Of a DNA stretch of 64,000 bases, positions 62,953 through 64,000 are shown piece by piece (within the stretch, counting starts at the first letter, position 1; every line of letters starts with the position of its first letter). The notes beneath the pieces are model-generated. The model saw only the letters and a list, made by a program, of their open reading frames with translations. It was not told the DNA's origin and did no database searches. The stretch is from Pseudoxanthomonas suwonensis 11-1. Lineage in GTDB: Bacteria; Pseudomonadota; Gammaproteobacteria; Xanthomonadales; Xanthomonadaceae. Where the stretch lies: positions 2,108,001 through 2,172,000 of the forward strand of contig NC_014924.1 in the NCBI RefSeq assembly GCF_000185965.1, read 5' to 3'. A program made the position numbers and the translations under genes.

Positions 62953-64000
62953 TGCCCCGTCACACCCAAGGCCACTTCAGCAAGAGCCCGCTGGCTCTGG
63001 CCCTGGCCACCGCGCTGGCCTTCCCGGTCGGCGCCTACGCCCAGGAAGCCACCAGCTCGGCGGATCAGGAGTCGACCGACACCACCGAGATGCAGACCAT
63101 CGTGGTGACCGGTTCGCGCATCGCCAAGAGCACCTACAACTCGGTGTCTCCGATCCAGGTGATCACGCGCGAAGAGTCGACCGTCGCCGGCTTCAACTCC
63201 ACCGCCGGCCTGCTGCAGAGCAATGCCGTCACCGGCGGCAGCGACCAGATCAACAACGCTTACGGCGGCTACGTCGTCAACGGCGGCCCGGGTGTGAACA
63301 CCCTGTCGCTGCGTGGCCTTGGCGCGACCCGCACCCTGGTGCTGGTCAACGGCCGTCGCATGTCGCCCTCCGGCTCGCGTGGTGCGGTCGGTTCGGCCGA
63401 CCTGAACACCCTGCCGAACATCATGGTCGACCACGTCGAAGTCCTGAAGGACGGTGCGTCGGCGATCTACGGTTCGGACGCGGTCGCGGGCGTGGTCAAC
63501 CTGGTCACCAAGAGCAAGGTCGACGGCGTGTCGGTCGAGTTCCAGACCAACGCCACCCAGAACGGCGGTGGCACCGAGACCCGTTGGGGCGCCCTGTTCG
63601 GCACCAGCGGCGACAACTGGCGTGTGTCCGGCTCGCTGGAAATCTACGACCGCGACGAAATCAAGCTGGGTCAGCGTGACTGGGCCAGCAAGTGCCCGAC
63701 CCCGCTGTACGGCCGCGACGACGCGACCGGCCGCTACGGCGCCGGCGACTACATCGACCCGACCACCGGCGAGCCGAAGTGCTGGGGCCTGGATGCGGGC
63801 GGCGTGACCATCAACACCCTGGGCACCGCCTGGATGCTGGGCCGTCCGGGCCTGGGCAGCCTGGGCTACTACGGCACCTACTATCCGGAAGAGCTGCCGG
63901 GCCTGGGCCTGGGTGGCCTGGATTACTTCAACCGCTGGCGTCCGAACCCGAACGTCACCGACGGCGACCTGCCGGGCTTCGAGGGCGTGGACTACGAAGG
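62953..64000 (+). CDS. TonB-dependent receptor (5' part)
   Basis: Outer-membrane transporter energised by TonB; the window ends inside the gene, so about 349 codons are seen. AGGAGA precedes the ATG at 62953. Signal peptide SPLALALATALAFPVGAYAQ, the TonB-box-like TIVVTGSRIAKS, then the plug domain with GVNTLSLRGLGATRTLVLVNGRR and VEVLKDGASAIYGSDAVAGVVN, followed by barrel strands. Xanthomonad TonB receptors of this style often import plant or peptide substrates, but the ligand is unknown. Confidence 0.93.

Overview
The window is high-GC bacterial chromosome and its housekeeping genes (asd-fimV-truA-trpF, trpBA with a divergent LysR gene, a TPR-sulfotransferase beside a TonB-dependent receptor, DUF6404, FUSC) look like a gammaproteobacterium of the family Xanthomonadaceae (Pseudoxanthomonas/Luteimonas/Lysobacter/Stenotrophomonas range). 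This is inferred from protein character and gene order; the species cannot be fixed from the sequence alone.

Layout. 1-7.2 kb: deaD-type RNA helicase, a ClpP-fold lipoprotein, a MAPEG protein, a FUSC-type exporter, DUF6404 and a beta-barrel outer-membrane protein. 7.6-24.1 kb: a sedentary chromosomal integron. The tyrosine recombinase gene intI (23128-24135, +) and an attI region lie at the right end. To their left are 28 attC sites and 28 cassettes, with every recognisable cassette gene on the minus strand, reading away from intI. The cassettes encode mostly small unknown proteins, lipoproteins and membrane proteins, plus HEPN-like, SMI1/KNR4, DUF4262, DUF5076, DUF4160-like, GNAT and HTH-membrane proteins. 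The array contains duplicated cassettes at different stages of decay, one cassette interrupted by an IS3-family (IS407-group) element, and a truncated last cassette fused to a chromosomal membrane-protein gene at about 7600. A 42-bp repeat array built from two alternating palindromes follows intI (24178-24471).

24.8-33.9 kb: hutU, a coiled-coil secreted protein, a nucleotide pyrophosphatase/phosphodiesterase, an Ada-AlkA fusion overlapping ogt (alkylation repair), then trpBA with a divergent LysR regulator. 34.2-40.9 kb is an accessory block: a second, nearly identical IS copy in inverted orientation, a frameshifted small membrane gene, and a double-glycine peptide secretion cluster (HlyD adaptor, two homologous twin-cysteine precursors, peptidase-ABC transporter, a third unrelated precursor) with a divergent XRE regulator. 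This block separates trpF from trpBA, which are often close neighbours in this family.

41.1-64 kb is core chromosome: trpF-truA-fimV-asd, a D-2-hydroxyacid dehydrogenase, aroC, prmB, SCO1-psd, a MltD-type lytic transglycosylase, a HerA-like ATPase, a VOC protein, greB, DegV, rimO, a dienelactone hydrolase-HIT pair, two small LiaF-like membrane proteins, dcd, apbC/mrp, a TPR-sulfotransferase and the 5' part of a TonB-dependent receptor.

The best candidates for something undescribed are the cassette contents and decay states of the integron, the twin-cysteine double-glycine peptides with an exporter whose peptidase lacks the usual glutamine, and the double-palindrome repeat array downstream of intI.
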